From positions 645 through 20,675 of the forward strand of contig DNPC01000025.1 of NCBI GenBank assembly GCA_003501565.1: DNA of 20,031 nucleotides. Direction: 5' to 3'. The position numbers were made by a program, and so were the translations under genes. Origin of the DNA: Planctomycetaceae bacterium. GTDB lineage: Bacteria; Planctomycetota; Planctomycetia; Pirellulales; Pirellulaceae. Position 1 is the first letter of the stretch. Every line of letters starts with the position of its first letter. Shown in pieces: positions 7,725-15,861 of this stretch. Below the pieces are notes generated by a model. That model was given only the letters and a program-made list of their open reading frames with translations, made no database searches and was not told the DNA's origin.

Positions 7725-8837
7725 CTACTTCGCAAGTGCATTTAGGATGTCAATGCCTTTGCGTATAGTTTCGTCGGGGGCCGCGTAGGAAACTCGGAAG
7801 TGCGTATCTTGCTGGCTGAAAATACTGCCCGGAATGACGAGCAGTTCGTTTTCGATCGCTCGAGTCACAAAACCGGTTGCAGAGCCATGCGGCACCTTGG
7901 GGAATACGTAAAATGCACCACCAGGTTTTGTGATTTCATAGTTAGCCTGGATGCCTTCTATCAGTAGGTCACGTTTGGCCTGGTAATCGGCACGATAGCC
8001 TGCCATTTCGATGTCCATTGCCGCTAAACCGGCCCACTGCGCCGGTTGTGGTGCGCAAACGAACGAGTATTGCTGGATTTTGGCCATCGTTTCAATCACC
8101 GCTTTGGGACCATGAACCCAGCCGACTCGCCAGCCGGTCATTGCGTGGCTCTTAGAGAATCCATCGATGACTATTGTGTCTGGATTGACCTCGGCCGGTG
8201 TGACTCCAGGATGGTCGTAAACAAACTCACTGTAGATTTCATCCGAGAGCAGGGCGATGTTATGCCGCGCGGCCAATTCGGCTACTCCGCGAACCTCTTC
8301 AGCAGTTGGTGTCACACCGGTGGGGTTGGAGGGCGAGTTGAATAGAATGAGTTTCGTTTTTGGTGTGATCGCTTTCTCAAGTTTTTCAAGATCGATACGA
8401 AAATCGGGGTAGGTATCGATGTAGACAGGAACACCACCAACCAATTCAACCAGCGGCGGATACATGACGAAATACGGATCGAAGATAATCACTTCGTCGC
8501 CGGGGTTCACTAAGCTGAGGGTGGTCAGGACGAGTCCACCGCTGGTGCCTGAGCTGACGAAGACATCGCGGTCTTCGTGGTTGTACTGCTCGCGAATACG
8601 CTGGGTCAGCATTTCGTGTAACGGCCCAATGCCTTGGGTGGGTGAGTAACCGTTCTTGCCAGACTGTATGGCTTCGATCGCCGCATTTTTGACTTCTTGG
8701 GGAACATCAAAGTCGGGTTGCCCGATACTCAGATTGACAGGATTCTTCAGCTGAGCCGCTAAGTCAAAGACTTTGCGGATGCCGCTGGAGTCAAAAGACT
8801 GCGTGCGGTTTGCGATCCAGTTCTGTGCGTTGGACAT
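7725..8837 (-). CDS. Class I/II PLP-dependent aminotransferase
   Basis: This 370-residue enzyme belongs to fold-type I aminotransferases of the aspartate/alanine/aromatic group, which move an amino group between an amino acid and a 2-oxo acid using pyridoxal phosphate. Visible motifs are SSGTSG (95-100) for phosphate contact, NSPSNPTG (167-174), SDEIY (198-202) with D199 and Y202 contacting the cofactor, and SKSHAMTGWRVGW with the Schiff-base lysine K229. An arginine in HFRVSYA near the C-terminus is the expected substrate carboxylate ligand. The length is slightly short of typical members, but all key residues are present. The start is ATG at 8837 with no clear ribosome binding site. It lies 135 bases downstream of the ExbD-like operon on the same strand; co-transcription is possible. 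The substrate cannot be assigned from sequence alone. Confidence 0.9.
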   Translation of the reverse strand: MSNAQNWIANRTQSFDSSGIRKVFDLAAQLKNPVNLSIGQPDFDVPQEVKNAAIEAIQSGKNGYSPTQGIGPLHEMLTQRIREQYNHEDRDVFVSSGTSGGLVLTTLSLVNPGDEVIIFDPYFVMYPPLVELVGGVPVYIDTYPDFRIDLEKLEKAITPKTKLILFNSPSNPTGVTPTAEEVRGVAELAARHNIALLSDEIYSEFVYDHPGVTPAEVNPDTIVIDGFSKSHAMTGWRVGWVHGPKAVIETMAKIQQYSFVCAPQPAQWAGLAAMDIEMAGYRADYQAKRDLLIEGIQANYEITKPGGAFYVFPKVPHGSATGFVTRAIENELLVIPGSIFSQQDTHFRVSYAAPDETIRKGIDILNALAK

Positions 8838-8972
8838 GCTTGTTTGTGCTGCAAAAATGCGAGGGATCGGGAGGCTTCCTACGATTCGAAGCTCAACAGA
8901 TTCTTAAGTTTATCTGCGTTGCCGTGCGCGGGCCAGCCGCCAGGTAGTAGTGCAAGGCAGTTGATAGATGGT

Positions 8973-9935
8973 CTACTGCGCGGTGCTTCGCGTTCCGCGC
9001 GGCGAAGCCCCGATGGACTGGCCGTCAGGCAGCGGTCTTGCTGCGGCGAGAAAGCCTTCTTTAAACAGGCGAGCCTTAAGAGTGCGAAAGGTGTCGAAGG
9101 AGTCCGGGTAGACCCAGGCGGTCACTACCGTTTCGCTCGGTTGTCGGCTGGCTAATTCAAGCGAAAACCGGCCGGTTGGCGCAAGTGCTTGTTCGATCGT
9201 TTCTCGGGGTGCTGAATCGAGGACTTCGAGATCGAAGTGGTCAAGTTCGAATCCGCCGGGAACTGATTGCATCATATAATGCATAACAAAACCACCAACT
9301 GGGCCAAGTGTATCCTGCAGCTGGGATCGCGATGCCTGTCGGCGTGCCGCCAGCGGGATATGTTGTTTGAGCATATCGACAAGTTGTTCCCAGGGTATGA
9401 CGGTGATCTTCTGATCCTTGATCTGAATGTGCATTTCGCGGTTGAACACCGTTTTTGCCATCGGTGTAGGTAGGTGTTCTAGAACAACAGTCGGCCGTGG
9501 CTGCTCGGTGTCGGAGCCCATTTGGTCGGCGATTGCATCCAGCTCCGCTTCCAGCTTTGCAATTTTTCTCTGTCGCTGAATGCTCTCACGTTTGGCATCG
9601 TCGACGGCGATGAGTTCTTCCTCGACCTGCTCCTTGGCTACAGCGAGCCTCACGAGTAAATTCGATCGTTCGGCTTCTCGATACTGGAGCTCCTGGTTGT
9701 ACTTGATCAGGTCAATGACATTCTCTTTACGAGCCGCATCGAGGGCGCGAAGCTCACTTCCGTCGACTTCGGTTTCGCTTTGTTCGACTAGCGAACGTTG
9801 ATAGGCTTCAGCATCGACGCGAGTTTTTGCTCCCACGACGACTACCAAAATGATAAGGATGCCAACTAGGTTAGCGGTGGTGTCCAGGAAGGAATCTTCA
9901 CCAACGCTGGCGTCGAAATTCGCCCTGCGTGCCAT
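8973..9935 (-). CDS. ExbD/TolR-like single-span protein retaining the membrane aspartate
   Basis: This 320-residue protein has a short cytoplasmic N-terminus, one membrane span (about 20-37), a predicted coiled coil (about 40-140) and a globular C-terminal domain of about 150 residues outside the membrane. The start of the span reads SFLDTTANLVG, placing D18 where ExbD, TolR and MotB carry the proton-binding aspartate (PFIDV in ExbD). It is far longer than ordinary ExbD (about 140 residues), mainly because of the coiled coil. The ATG overlaps the stop of the preceding gene by one base (TAATG), and a GGGAGGAG ribosome binding site lies within the end of that gene. It is the last member of the three-gene operon and is presumably a partner of the channel protein encoded at 12079-13560. 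Confidence 0.8.
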   Translation of the reverse strand: MARRANFDASVGEDSFLDTTANLVGILIILVVVVGAKTRVDAEAYQRSLVEQSETEVDGSELRALDAARKENVIDLIKYNQELQYREAERSNLLVRLAVAKEQVEEELIAVDDAKRESIQRQRKIAKLEAELDAIADQMGSDTEQPRPTVVLEHLPTPMAKTVFNREMHIQIKDQKITVIPWEQLVDMLKQHIPLAARRQASRSQLQDTLGPVGGFVMHYMMQSVPGGFELDHFDLEVLDSAPRETIEQALAPTGRFSLELASRQPSETVVTAWVYPDSFDTFRTLKARLFKEGFLAAARPLPDGQSIGASPRGTRSTAQ

Positions 9936-12082
9936 TATCTCCTCCCGCGTGGTAGAGTCACAGCGCCGGTCGGTTCCAGGCTGACCAGCCGCACCGGAAT
10001 CCCACTGCCTTCGAACATGTGCTGAAGTTCTTCGAAGCGAGCTCGGCCGCCATCACTGATTTGAACCAAGATCTCCGGTTGCCAGTAGCCGCCCTCCAAA
10101 GCGAGCCCCCAACGGTCAACGCGCTTTCGAATCGCTTGTGCGAGTGCTTCCGCTCGCTCAACAGGTGGACCGGTGTAGTCAATCACTGCTCTTGCATCTC
10201 CGGTGCGTGTGGCTGGCAGAATCCACGCACCTTGAGTGCACAGTAGCTTAATGCCGCGCACGACGGGCGTGCGTGTGGTCGAACGCTGCCAGGCCCAGTT
10301 GCGTCCCTTCGAAGACGCCACGCTACCGGCTGAGCTGCCGCTGGAACCGCTGGAAGAACCTGAGCCAGCGGATTGCTTGCCCGATGAACCAGGGTTGCCA
10401 GATCTGTTGTTCGAGCTGGCAGTGGCCGAGGAGGCGTTGGGTTGCGCGTTGGCAGGTTGCCCTAAGCCGCCCTGTTGCAAATTCGACATTAGGCTGGCTG
10501 CAGCAGATTGTGAGCCAAGGTTCAGGCTCGGCATCGCAATCTGTTGTCCGGACGCACTGCCTGGCGTGGCTGGTCCATTCATGCCACCAGCCGGTCCAGT
10601 GGGATTGGGACTAGCCGATCGGCCTGGACCACCGGTTGAACCGTTGTCGCCAAAGCTGCCAGTTGATTGACCGCCAGTTGATTGACCACCAGCTGATTGG
10701 CTAAAGTTGCTGCCTGGCCCGAGTGGATCACTTCCGAAGCTAGTCGTGTCGGGCAATCCAAGCGTATCGCGTGACTCACCCGAGGCGAATGGGCCGCCAG
10801 CGAGGTGTTGACCGTTGCTGACTGGACCGAGCGATTGACTGGAGTTCGGCCCCCCGATTTCATAGGGATTGCCGGACTGAAGTGTGCCTGGTGGTCCTGC
10901 AGAACCGCTTGGACTTCTGCCAGCGTTGCGTGCAAGATCACTTGATTTACCACGATTTGCATCGTAACCCAAGATTGCTTCAACCTGCGAATCATCGAGC
11001 TGAGGCAGTTCGGTTTGCGTTTGTGCAGTTTCGAAAGAGTAACCGCCGCCACTGCGACCTTGCCCACTGCGACCTTGCCTACTGGTGCCGCGCGACCCGC
11101 TAGCGCCACCAGGACCGGTCGAAACAGTGCGTCCGGAGGACAGCGTACTTCGAGCGGAAAGGAATCCGGACCCTCGGTAGTTCCTGGGCATTGCCATCGC
11201 GATCGAAGCTTGGCGTTGGCGTGCAAGATCAAGTGCTGATGCAATCTTCTTGTCCAGCCCCGGTTTGGAGGGTGGAAAAACCAATTCCAAGTCTTCGGCG
11301 ATCAGTTCATAACCGAACTGGTCGTCCCAGCCCGACATTGCCTGACGCGCGAGTACGTACGCCCGGATCCCAGAAGGTCTCACGACTAGAAGCGGGTAGG
11401 CCGAACTAGTGAGCGATTGGATTTCCGGTTTGAGCTGGGACCGGATGGTGCGCAGTGCGGCGTCCAACGGGTTGCCTGGTCCAAACGGCGGTTTGAGATC
11501 ATCTCCGGAGAGTTCGATGCCCTCTGGTTGGATGACGAGTTTGTCATCGACACATTCAAGATAGATCGGGCGGCGATGGGTACCATTGCGGCCATCATAG
11601 GGAATGATGGCAAAGATAGGTTTATCGCCCGAATCGTCCTGCTCCAGCTCCTTGTCAACCAGGTCTTGCTTAGCATCGACCAGTTGTTTTTCAAGCTCAG
11701 TCAGCTTGTCGAGCTCTTCTTCAACGCTGTCTTCGGTGTTTTGTTTAACCAGTAAGTCGTGAGTCTGCTTTAGTTCTTCCAGTTCATCAAGAGTTTCCTG
11801 GATGTGTTCCTCAACATGTTGAAGTGCCAGTCTTTGGCGTTCCAATTCGAGGGAGCTGGCCTCGATGGCTTCGCGAACAGCCGTTTCCTGCATTGAGACC
11901 ACCTCGCGCGCAAGGCTCTGTTGCCGTTTCAGGTCTTTGGCTACTTTCGATGCAGAAGATTGTGCACCGACGACGACCAGCATCAGGATGAGTACGAGTG
12001 CGCCCATCGTGCATAGCAGGACAGCTAAGAACGGAAACATGCTGGGCGTCAATGAGTCGCGTTGTTTTCGCGACCGGCTCAT
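9935..12082 (-). CDS. Large ExbD-like protein lacking the membrane aspartate, with long low-complexity linker
   Basis: This 715-residue protein has one N-terminal membrane span (about 16-38) and a long coiled coil (about 43-150, rich in Glu, Leu and Lys). A folded region at about 155-295 follows, then about 300 residues of Gly/Ser/Pro/Asn/Gln low complexity (about 300-595), and finally a folded C-terminal domain (about 600-715). The span entry MFPFLAVLL lines up with the ExbD motif PFIDV but has alanine (A20) in place of the proton-binding aspartate, so it probably cannot carry protons itself. Its start overlaps the stop of the channel gene by four bases (ATGA), and its stop overlaps the next start by one base. 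The MFPFLAVLLCTMG motif is, to my knowledge, common in planctomycete proteins. Its specific function is unknown. Confidence 0.78.
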   Translation of the reverse strand: MSRSRKQRDSLTPSMFPFLAVLLCTMGALVLILMLVVVGAQSSASKVAKDLKRQQSLAREVVSMQETAVREAIEASSLELERQRLALQHVEEHIQETLDELEELKQTHDLLVKQNTEDSVEEELDKLTELEKQLVDAKQDLVDKELEQDDSGDKPIFAIIPYDGRNGTHRRPIYLECVDDKLVIQPEGIELSGDDLKPPFGPGNPLDAALRTIRSQLKPEIQSLTSSAYPLLVVRPSGIRAYVLARQAMSGWDDQFGYELIAEDLELVFPPSKPGLDKKIASALDLARQRQASIAMAMPRNYRGSGFLSARSTLSSGRTVSTGPGGASGSRGTSRQGRSGQGRSGGGYSFETAQTQTELPQLDDSQVEAILGYDANRGKSSDLARNAGRSPSGSAGPPGTLQSGNPYEIGGPNSSQSLGPVSNGQHLAGGPFASGESRDTLGLPDTTSFGSDPLGPGSNFSQSAGGQSTGGQSTGSFGDNGSTGGPGRSASPNPTGPAGGMNGPATPGSASGQQIAMPSLNLGSQSAAASLMSNLQQGGLGQPANAQPNASSATASSNNRSGNPGSSGKQSAGSGSSSGSSGSSAGSVASSKGRNWAWQRSTTRTPVVRGIKLLCTQGAWILPATRTGDARAVIDYTGPPVERAEALAQAIRKRVDRWGLALEGGYWQPEILVQISDGGRARFEELQHMFEGSGIPVRLVSLEPTGAVTLPRGRR
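10659..10700. repeat. 15-base tandem repeat inside the low-complexity coding region
   Basis: Two copies of ccagttgattgacc followed by g or a (10659-10673, 10674-10688) and a partial third copy (10689-10700, ccagctgattgg) lie in tandem. On the coding (minus) strand they give repeated GGQST units. The length is a multiple of three, so copy-number change would keep the frame. Confidence 0.75.
11051..11080. repeat. Two-copy 15-base tandem repeat in the same gene
   Basis: The unit actgcgaccttgccc (11051-11065) is repeated at 11066-11080 with one change. On the minus strand it encodes repeated QGRSG. It is another in-frame expansion in the Gly/Ser-rich linker. Confidence 0.7.
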
Positions 12083-13560
12083 GCCGCTTTCCTTTGTGCA
12101 GGGTTGTCGGACCGAGCCTCGTGCGGCTGCTGCGTGGGCTGAACGCCGCCGAGTGACGCCGAGTCGCCAGTTTTCGTCTTGGCGGAGTCAGTCGCGTCGG
12201 TCCGTTTGGGCCTTGGTTTGACCGGTTGGCGAAATACGCCAGCCCGTTCAAGGCTAGTGGCCAAGACTGCAACCGCTTCACCGACACAGAGCGTTGCTTT
12301 CTCGATGCGTCCCACATCCTCGAGCTGTCGCAGGTTGTCGGCGATCGACACTTCGAGTTTTTTCAAATCGGTAGTTTGCGAGACTAATTCACGGATTGCC
12401 AATGTTTGATCGTGGATTTCCTCACTCTGCTTGCAGATCTCTTTCTGGTGTGCCTGAGCCAATCGCGCTTGATCGCTCAGCGTTCTTTGCCACTGTTGTG
12501 CTCGAGAATCGGCTTGTCGGTTGACGTCGTCGTAGACCTTCTGCAGTTGTTCTGTATGAGACTTAAAGGCGAGCTTCAGCGCAGCTCCGATGTCTTTCTC
12601 GGTCTGTTCTGCAGTTGCATCAGACCACTTTTGCCATTGCCCCTGGGCTTCGACGATTGTGCGGCCCCACAATGCAGTTTGAGTTTCGATCAGCGTATTG
12701 ACCGCCGCCACCAGGTCTGCCGCCATCTCTTTGACTGGTGCGAGCAGCGTTGCATGCGAGTCGGTCGGATCGACTCCCATAAAACCAATTAGCGTGTCTG
12801 ACGAATTGCGATCGATGCGTCCGAGCAGTTTCAGCTCAAGACGATTGATCCCAAACTGCACAAACATCGAAATGACCGTTAGTACGAGGGCAATTGCAGT
12901 CGTATCGAAGGCCACGAACAAGCCGTCGGTCAGCTGATCCATTGCCGCTTGTTGTTCGGTTGCCAGCAGTTGTGTGTCGAGCCCGCCAAGTGTTTTGGAA
13001 ATACCCAGTACCGTTCCCAGGAAGCCAAGCATGGGCATGGCCCAGTTGATAATCCGCAGCAACGCGTGACTCTCGTGTTGCGCATCGGCATCCTGACCGC
13101 TCAAGGACTCGAGGTCGCGTTCGACTGCTGCCCGCCGACCTCGTTGGATTTGTAGGTCTAGCACTCGAGCAACGCGTTGCCCCAACCAGCTGGCCTGTAG
13201 GCGCGAGGGCAGTTCTACGAAATTCGCTTGCATCCAACTGGCACGTTGGTTGGGCGGGACCTCCTCACCATCTGTAATCAATCGTCGAAGCGCCGTGCAC
13301 ATGCGCGATGCGAGGCTCGACTGATTTACAACAGCTTGCCATTTATAGAATAGGCTCGTCATCCCAACGAAGAAAAGCGTGACCGAGGCAATTGCGACCG
13401 GATGCCCAAGGCAATAACGATGTAATACATCGAAAGAAAGTGGGCCTAATCGAATCAACGAATAGAATCCGATCGACAAACCACCACCAATGACTAACAC
13501 CGTCGCGAGTGGCAAGGTGAAACTGGGCTTAGAGGTGGTGATTGTTGGTTGGCTAGTCAC
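12079..13560 (-). CDS. MotA/TolQ/ExbB-type proton channel protein with coiled-coil tail
   Basis: This 493-residue protein has four predicted membrane spans (about 17-36, 53-72, 168-190, 213-238). Spans three and four carry the MotA/TolQ/ExbB signature: MLGFLGTVLGISKTLGGL (177-194) and LTDGLFVAFDTTAIALVLTV (210-229). A cytoplasmic tail of about 250 residues follows, with helical, Gln/Glu/Ala-rich coiled-coil character to about 440 and a polar disordered end. In ExbB/TolQ/MotA systems such proteins form the ring that lets ions through to drive force on partner proteins; here the partners are the two ExbD-like proteins encoded next. The tail is longer than in ExbB (about 240 residues in all). 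The start is GTG at 13560 (a GAGG-like site lies about 12 bases upstream). It is the first gene of the operon. Confidence 0.86.
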   Translation of the reverse strand: MTSQPTITTSKPSFTLPLATVLVIGGGLSIGFYSLIRLGPLSFDVLHRYCLGHPVAIASVTLFFVGMTSLFYKWQAVVNQSSLASRMCTALRRLITDGEEVPPNQRASWMQANFVELPSRLQASWLGQRVARVLDLQIQRGRRAAVERDLESLSGQDADAQHESHALLRIINWAMPMLGFLGTVLGISKTLGGLDTQLLATEQQAAMDQLTDGLFVAFDTTAIALVLTVISMFVQFGINRLELKLLGRIDRNSSDTLIGFMGVDPTDSHATLLAPVKEMAADLVAAVNTLIETQTALWGRTIVEAQGQWQKWSDATAEQTEKDIGAALKLAFKSHTEQLQKVYDDVNRQADSRAQQWQRTLSDQARLAQAHQKEICKQSEEIHDQTLAIRELVSQTTDLKKLEVSIADNLRQLEDVGRIEKATLCVGEAVAVLATSLERAGVFRQPVKPRPKRTDATDSAKTKTGDSASLGGVQPTQQPHEARSDNPAQRKAA

Positions 13561-13918
13561 GGCGTCGGCAATCCTCAGGTGGATGGAGACGCAAACAGAG
13601 CGGCTTTAGCGTTTAGCGGCTTGTTGGCGTTGATCTCTGTGGGCGGATCTGTTTTGGGGCGAAGACCCTCGTGGATTCTGCAAAAACTAGAGGCTTCGCG
13701 TCCAGCCAGATTTTTTGGGCCTTTGCATGCAATCGCGAAACGGAGTGTCGCAAAACGCAGGGAATTCATCGGGGTTGCCACCATGGCTGGCTGTCGGCTA
13801 ATTAAAACTCTTCAACTGAATCCCATTCCGCAGAGCCGCCTTCCTCATAGAATCGCGACCCACAGGCAGATTCGGACGCGACAATCTTTTCGTAACCGAT
13901 AGCACGGAGACGACAACC
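13561..13918. other. Non-coding spacer between divergent genes
   Basis: This 358-base region separates the channel operon from the divergent gene at 13919 and must hold promoters for both. A TAGAAT at 13848-13853 is a possible -10 for the rightward gene, but I see no good -35 at the right distance. An open frame runs through most of the region on the plus strand, but its product shows no recognisable pattern and would overlap the channel start, so I do not call it a gene. Confidence 0.45.
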
Positions 13919-14383
13919 TTGGATACTCAGGCACCGGTCACCCCTCAGTCTGCGGCGGATGATTCGTCGTGCGCGGGATTTATATCTGGCAAGAAGGAGG
14001 GTCTGCGAAGGCGAGCGTGGCTGCCAATTGGTTCCACCAACATCTTGGTAATTGTGATCGCAGCTGCAGTCGGTGGATGGCTGGTCAATCCGCTGAGGAG
14101 TCAGGGACTACCACCTAGGCCGGATTCGTTGCGTGGTGGAGCATCTAGCGTCTCTTCTTCTACTTCGTCGGATCTTCAAGTCGTCTCAACAATCCTGCCT
14201 ACGGGAGTTCAGCAAATCGTTGTGACCGATCCCAAGGCCCGGGTTATGGCGGTTTACCACGTCGACGCCGCCCAGGGAAAACTGCAGCTCAAGAGCGTTC
14301 GCAGCCTGCGGTGGGATCTCGGGATGGAGGAATTCAATGGCGAAAGCCCATTGCCCAGTGAATTGCGAGTCTTGCAGCAGTAG
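13919..14383 (+). CDS. Small single-span membrane protein, planctomycete-type hypothetical
   Basis: This 154-residue protein has a polar N-terminus, one membrane span (about 38-57), a Ser-rich linker (about 72-85) and a C-terminal domain of about 65 residues with the pattern VVTDPKARVMAVYHVD followed by LKSVRSLRWDLGMEEFN. I do not know a named family; from memory, similar short membrane proteins with a TDPKxxVMAVYHVD pattern occur in planctomycetes. The start is TTG at 13919, supported by GGAG at 13906-13909 with a nine-base spacing; no ATG or GTG start in frame fits better. It precedes the sigma factor gene on the same strand by 126 bases, so it may share its transcript or be functionally tied to it, but this is inference. 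Confidence 0.75.
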   Translation: MDTQAPVTPQSAADDSSCAGFISGKKEGLRRRAWLPIGSTNILVIVIAAAVGGWLVNPLRSQGLPPRPDSLRGGASSVSSSTSSDLQVVSTILPTGVQQIVVTDPKARVMAVYHVDAAQGKLQLKSVRSLRWDLGMEEFNGESPLPSELRVLQQ

Positions 14384-14386
14384 TTT

Positions 14387-14418
14387 CGCGATCTGGTACT
14401 TGGTGCCCGTACATCGCG
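14387..14418. other. Hairpin just after the small membrane protein gene
   Basis: Arms cgcgat (14387-14392) and atcgcg (14413-14418) pair, with an inner gtac (14396-14399) pairing with gtac (14409-14412) around a nine-base loop. It sits four bases past the stop codon. No thymine tract follows, so it is more likely an mRNA end-protecting or pausing structure than an intrinsic terminator. Confidence 0.35.
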
Positions 14419-14509
14419 TGTTCTCGACCGGCTGGTCTCTCCAATGTGTAGCGGAAATGGACGCCAATGAATCTGTCGGCTTTGCGAAGTCCGCCTCGTT
14501 CGACTAGAT

Positions 14510-15178
14510 TTGAGGTGGTTATGTGCTGATGTCCTCTTGTTCGAGCTGCGCGTGGTTCCAGATTCTTCAGCGACGCGACTAAGTTTGATCTCGAGAATTC
14601 GAGTCAACGATGCCCAGGCGTGGCAAGAGCTGGTCGATCTCTATTGGCCCCTCGTGGCATTTTGGTGTCGCAAGCGAGGAATCGCAGACGCCGATGTCAG
14701 CGATATCGTCCAAGACGTCTTTTTCGCGGTTTGTCGGGCGCTTGATGGTTACCAGCCTGACCGAAAAAACGGTTGCTTCCGTTCTTGGTTGTGGACGATT
14801 GCACGTCACAAAATTACTGATGTCCTGAGGCGATCCCACAGAGTTCCCGATGCACGCGGTGGTAGCACAGCCATGTTGGCGACTAATCAAATTCCGCAAA
14901 GTGAAACGGATGAACTCGCGGGTTTTGAGCTACCGATGGAGCTTGATGTCAATGAAGCGTCTGAACGCAGTCAATATGGTTTGTTGGCCAAACGAGCTCT
15001 GAGAGTCGTACAAGATGAGTTCGAACCGAAGACTTGGGAAGCGTTTTGGCGTTCGACGGTTGATGGTATCCCGGTGGCAGTTGTCGCTGCAGAGTTGGGC
15101 TTGTCGACGGCATCTATTCGCAAGTATCGATCACGAGTGTTACGCCGGCTTCGTGAACAACTGGGTGAGCTGGAATAG
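14510..15178 (+). CDS. ECF-type RNA polymerase sigma factor
   Basis: This protein (222 residues from the TTG at 14510) is a sigma-70 family factor of the extracytoplasmic-function group, which directs RNA polymerase to its own promoter set. Region 2 spans about residues 36-110: AWQELVDLYWPLV, the acidic DADVSDIVQDVF and the promoter-melting FRSWLWTIARHKITDVLRR. Region 4, with a helix-turn-helix, spans about 165-218 (VAVVAAELGLSTASIRKYRSRVLRRLREQL). The first 14 residues do not look like sigma factor; GTG at 14552 (giving 208 residues) is the better biological start, but no ribosome binding site decides it. No anti-sigma factor gene is adjacent unless the small membrane protein upstream plays that part. 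The stop overlaps the GTG of mqnB by one base (TAGTG), implying translational coupling. Confidence 0.9.
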   Translation: MRWLCADVLLFELRVVPDSSATRLSLISRIRVNDAQAWQELVDLYWPLVAFWCRKRGIADADVSDIVQDVFFAVCRALDGYQPDRKNGCFRSWLWTIARHKITDVLRRSHRVPDARGGSTAMLATNQIPQSETDELAGFELPMELDVNEASERSQYGLLAKRALRVVQDEFEPKTWEAFWRSTVDGIPVAVVAAELGLSTASIRKYRSRVLRRLREQLGELE

Positions 15179-15855
15179 TGGCTGACCTAATCTTAGTTCC
15201 AACCAAGCAAGAGAAAGAGCCCTTTCTGGCGAGCTTGGAAGAACTGCTTGACCGTGACGACGCGCGGGACCATCGCGAATTCCGAGTGGAGGTCTGTGGG
15301 TTCGGATTAGTAGCTGCTGCGGCTCGTACGGCAGAACTATTGTTCAGGCATACGCCCGACCGCGTCCTTTTGACTGGAATCGCTGGGGCTTATGAGCCTT
15401 TGTTGGTCGTCGGTGAAGCGTTCGATTTCGGTGCGGTTGCTTGCTACGGCGTCGGAGCGGGGGAGGGCGGTGCATTTCAGCCAGCAGGTCAAATCGGCTG
15501 GAAGCACTGGGCCGACTCACCGGAAATAGGTGATCAACTTGGGTTAGCGAGTGATCTGTCTAGCAGCGCGTCGGTTTCTAACAGGTTGTTGCTTTCAGTC
15601 GCAAGCATCTCATCATCCCCTGAAGAAGCAACAGCCAAGCGACGCGTGTTTCCCACAGCTTTGGCTGAAGATATGGAGTGCTTTGCCGTTGCAGTTGCAT
15701 GCCGATTGGCAGGTGTACCGCTGGCGTGTATCCGAGGGATTTCGAATCTTGCTGGCCAGCGCGATAAGTCACAGTGGCGAATTGCCGAAGCGATTGCTAG
15801 CGCTGCACGGCAAGCGGCCGTTTGGCTGCAGCCTGGCATCAATTCACGGGACTGA
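15178..15855 (+). CDS. mqnB: Futalosine hydrolase (menaquinone synthesis)
   Basis: This 225-residue cytoplasmic enzyme belongs to the nucleoside phosphorylase/MTA-SAH nucleosidase superfamily. MqnB splits futalosine into dehypoxanthinyl futalosine and hypoxanthine, a step of the futalosine route to menaquinone. Motifs seen are an N-terminal LILVPTKQEKEPF strand, LLTGIAGAY (64-72), EDMECFAVAVAC (164-175) with the M-E pair that binds the ribose, and RGISNLAGQRDKSQW (186-200), where D196 is the expected catalytic acid. The assignment to MqnB over other nucleosidases is strengthened by mqnD six bases downstream. The start is GTG at 15178, overlapping the sigma factor stop. The length is normal for the family. 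The other pathway genes (mqnA, mqnC) are not in this window. Confidence 0.9.
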   Translation: MADLILVPTKQEKEPFLASLEELLDRDDARDHREFRVEVCGFGLVAAAARTAELLFRHTPDRVLLTGIAGAYEPLLVVGEAFDFGAVACYGVGAGEGGAFQPAGQIGWKHWADSPEIGDQLGLASDLSSSASVSNRLLLSVASISSSPEEATAKRRVFPTALAEDMECFAVAVACRLAGVPLACIRGISNLAGQRDKSQWRIAEAIASAARQAAVWLQPGINSRD

Positions 15856-15861
15856 TTCAAG

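Noticed and set aside
10236..10670. Pro/Leu-rich plus-strand open frame of 144 codons inside the ExbD-like gene
   Set aside because: It mirrors the Gly/Ser/Pro-rich linker of the minus-strand gene; low complexity on one strand produces long open frames on the other.
8973..13560. Zorya-like anti-phage system (ZorA/ZorB resemble a MotA-type channel with tail plus an ExbD/MotB-like partner)
   Set aside because: There is no helicase/nuclease or other cytoplasmic effector gene (ZorC/D/E type) beside the operon, the neighbours are housekeeping genes, and two ExbD-like subunits without a visible OmpA-type peptidoglycan motif do not match Zorya.
13549..13902. Open frame of 117 codons filling the divergent spacer on the plus strand
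   Set aside because: It has no recognisable domain, overlaps the start of the channel gene on the other strand and would leave no room for promoters.
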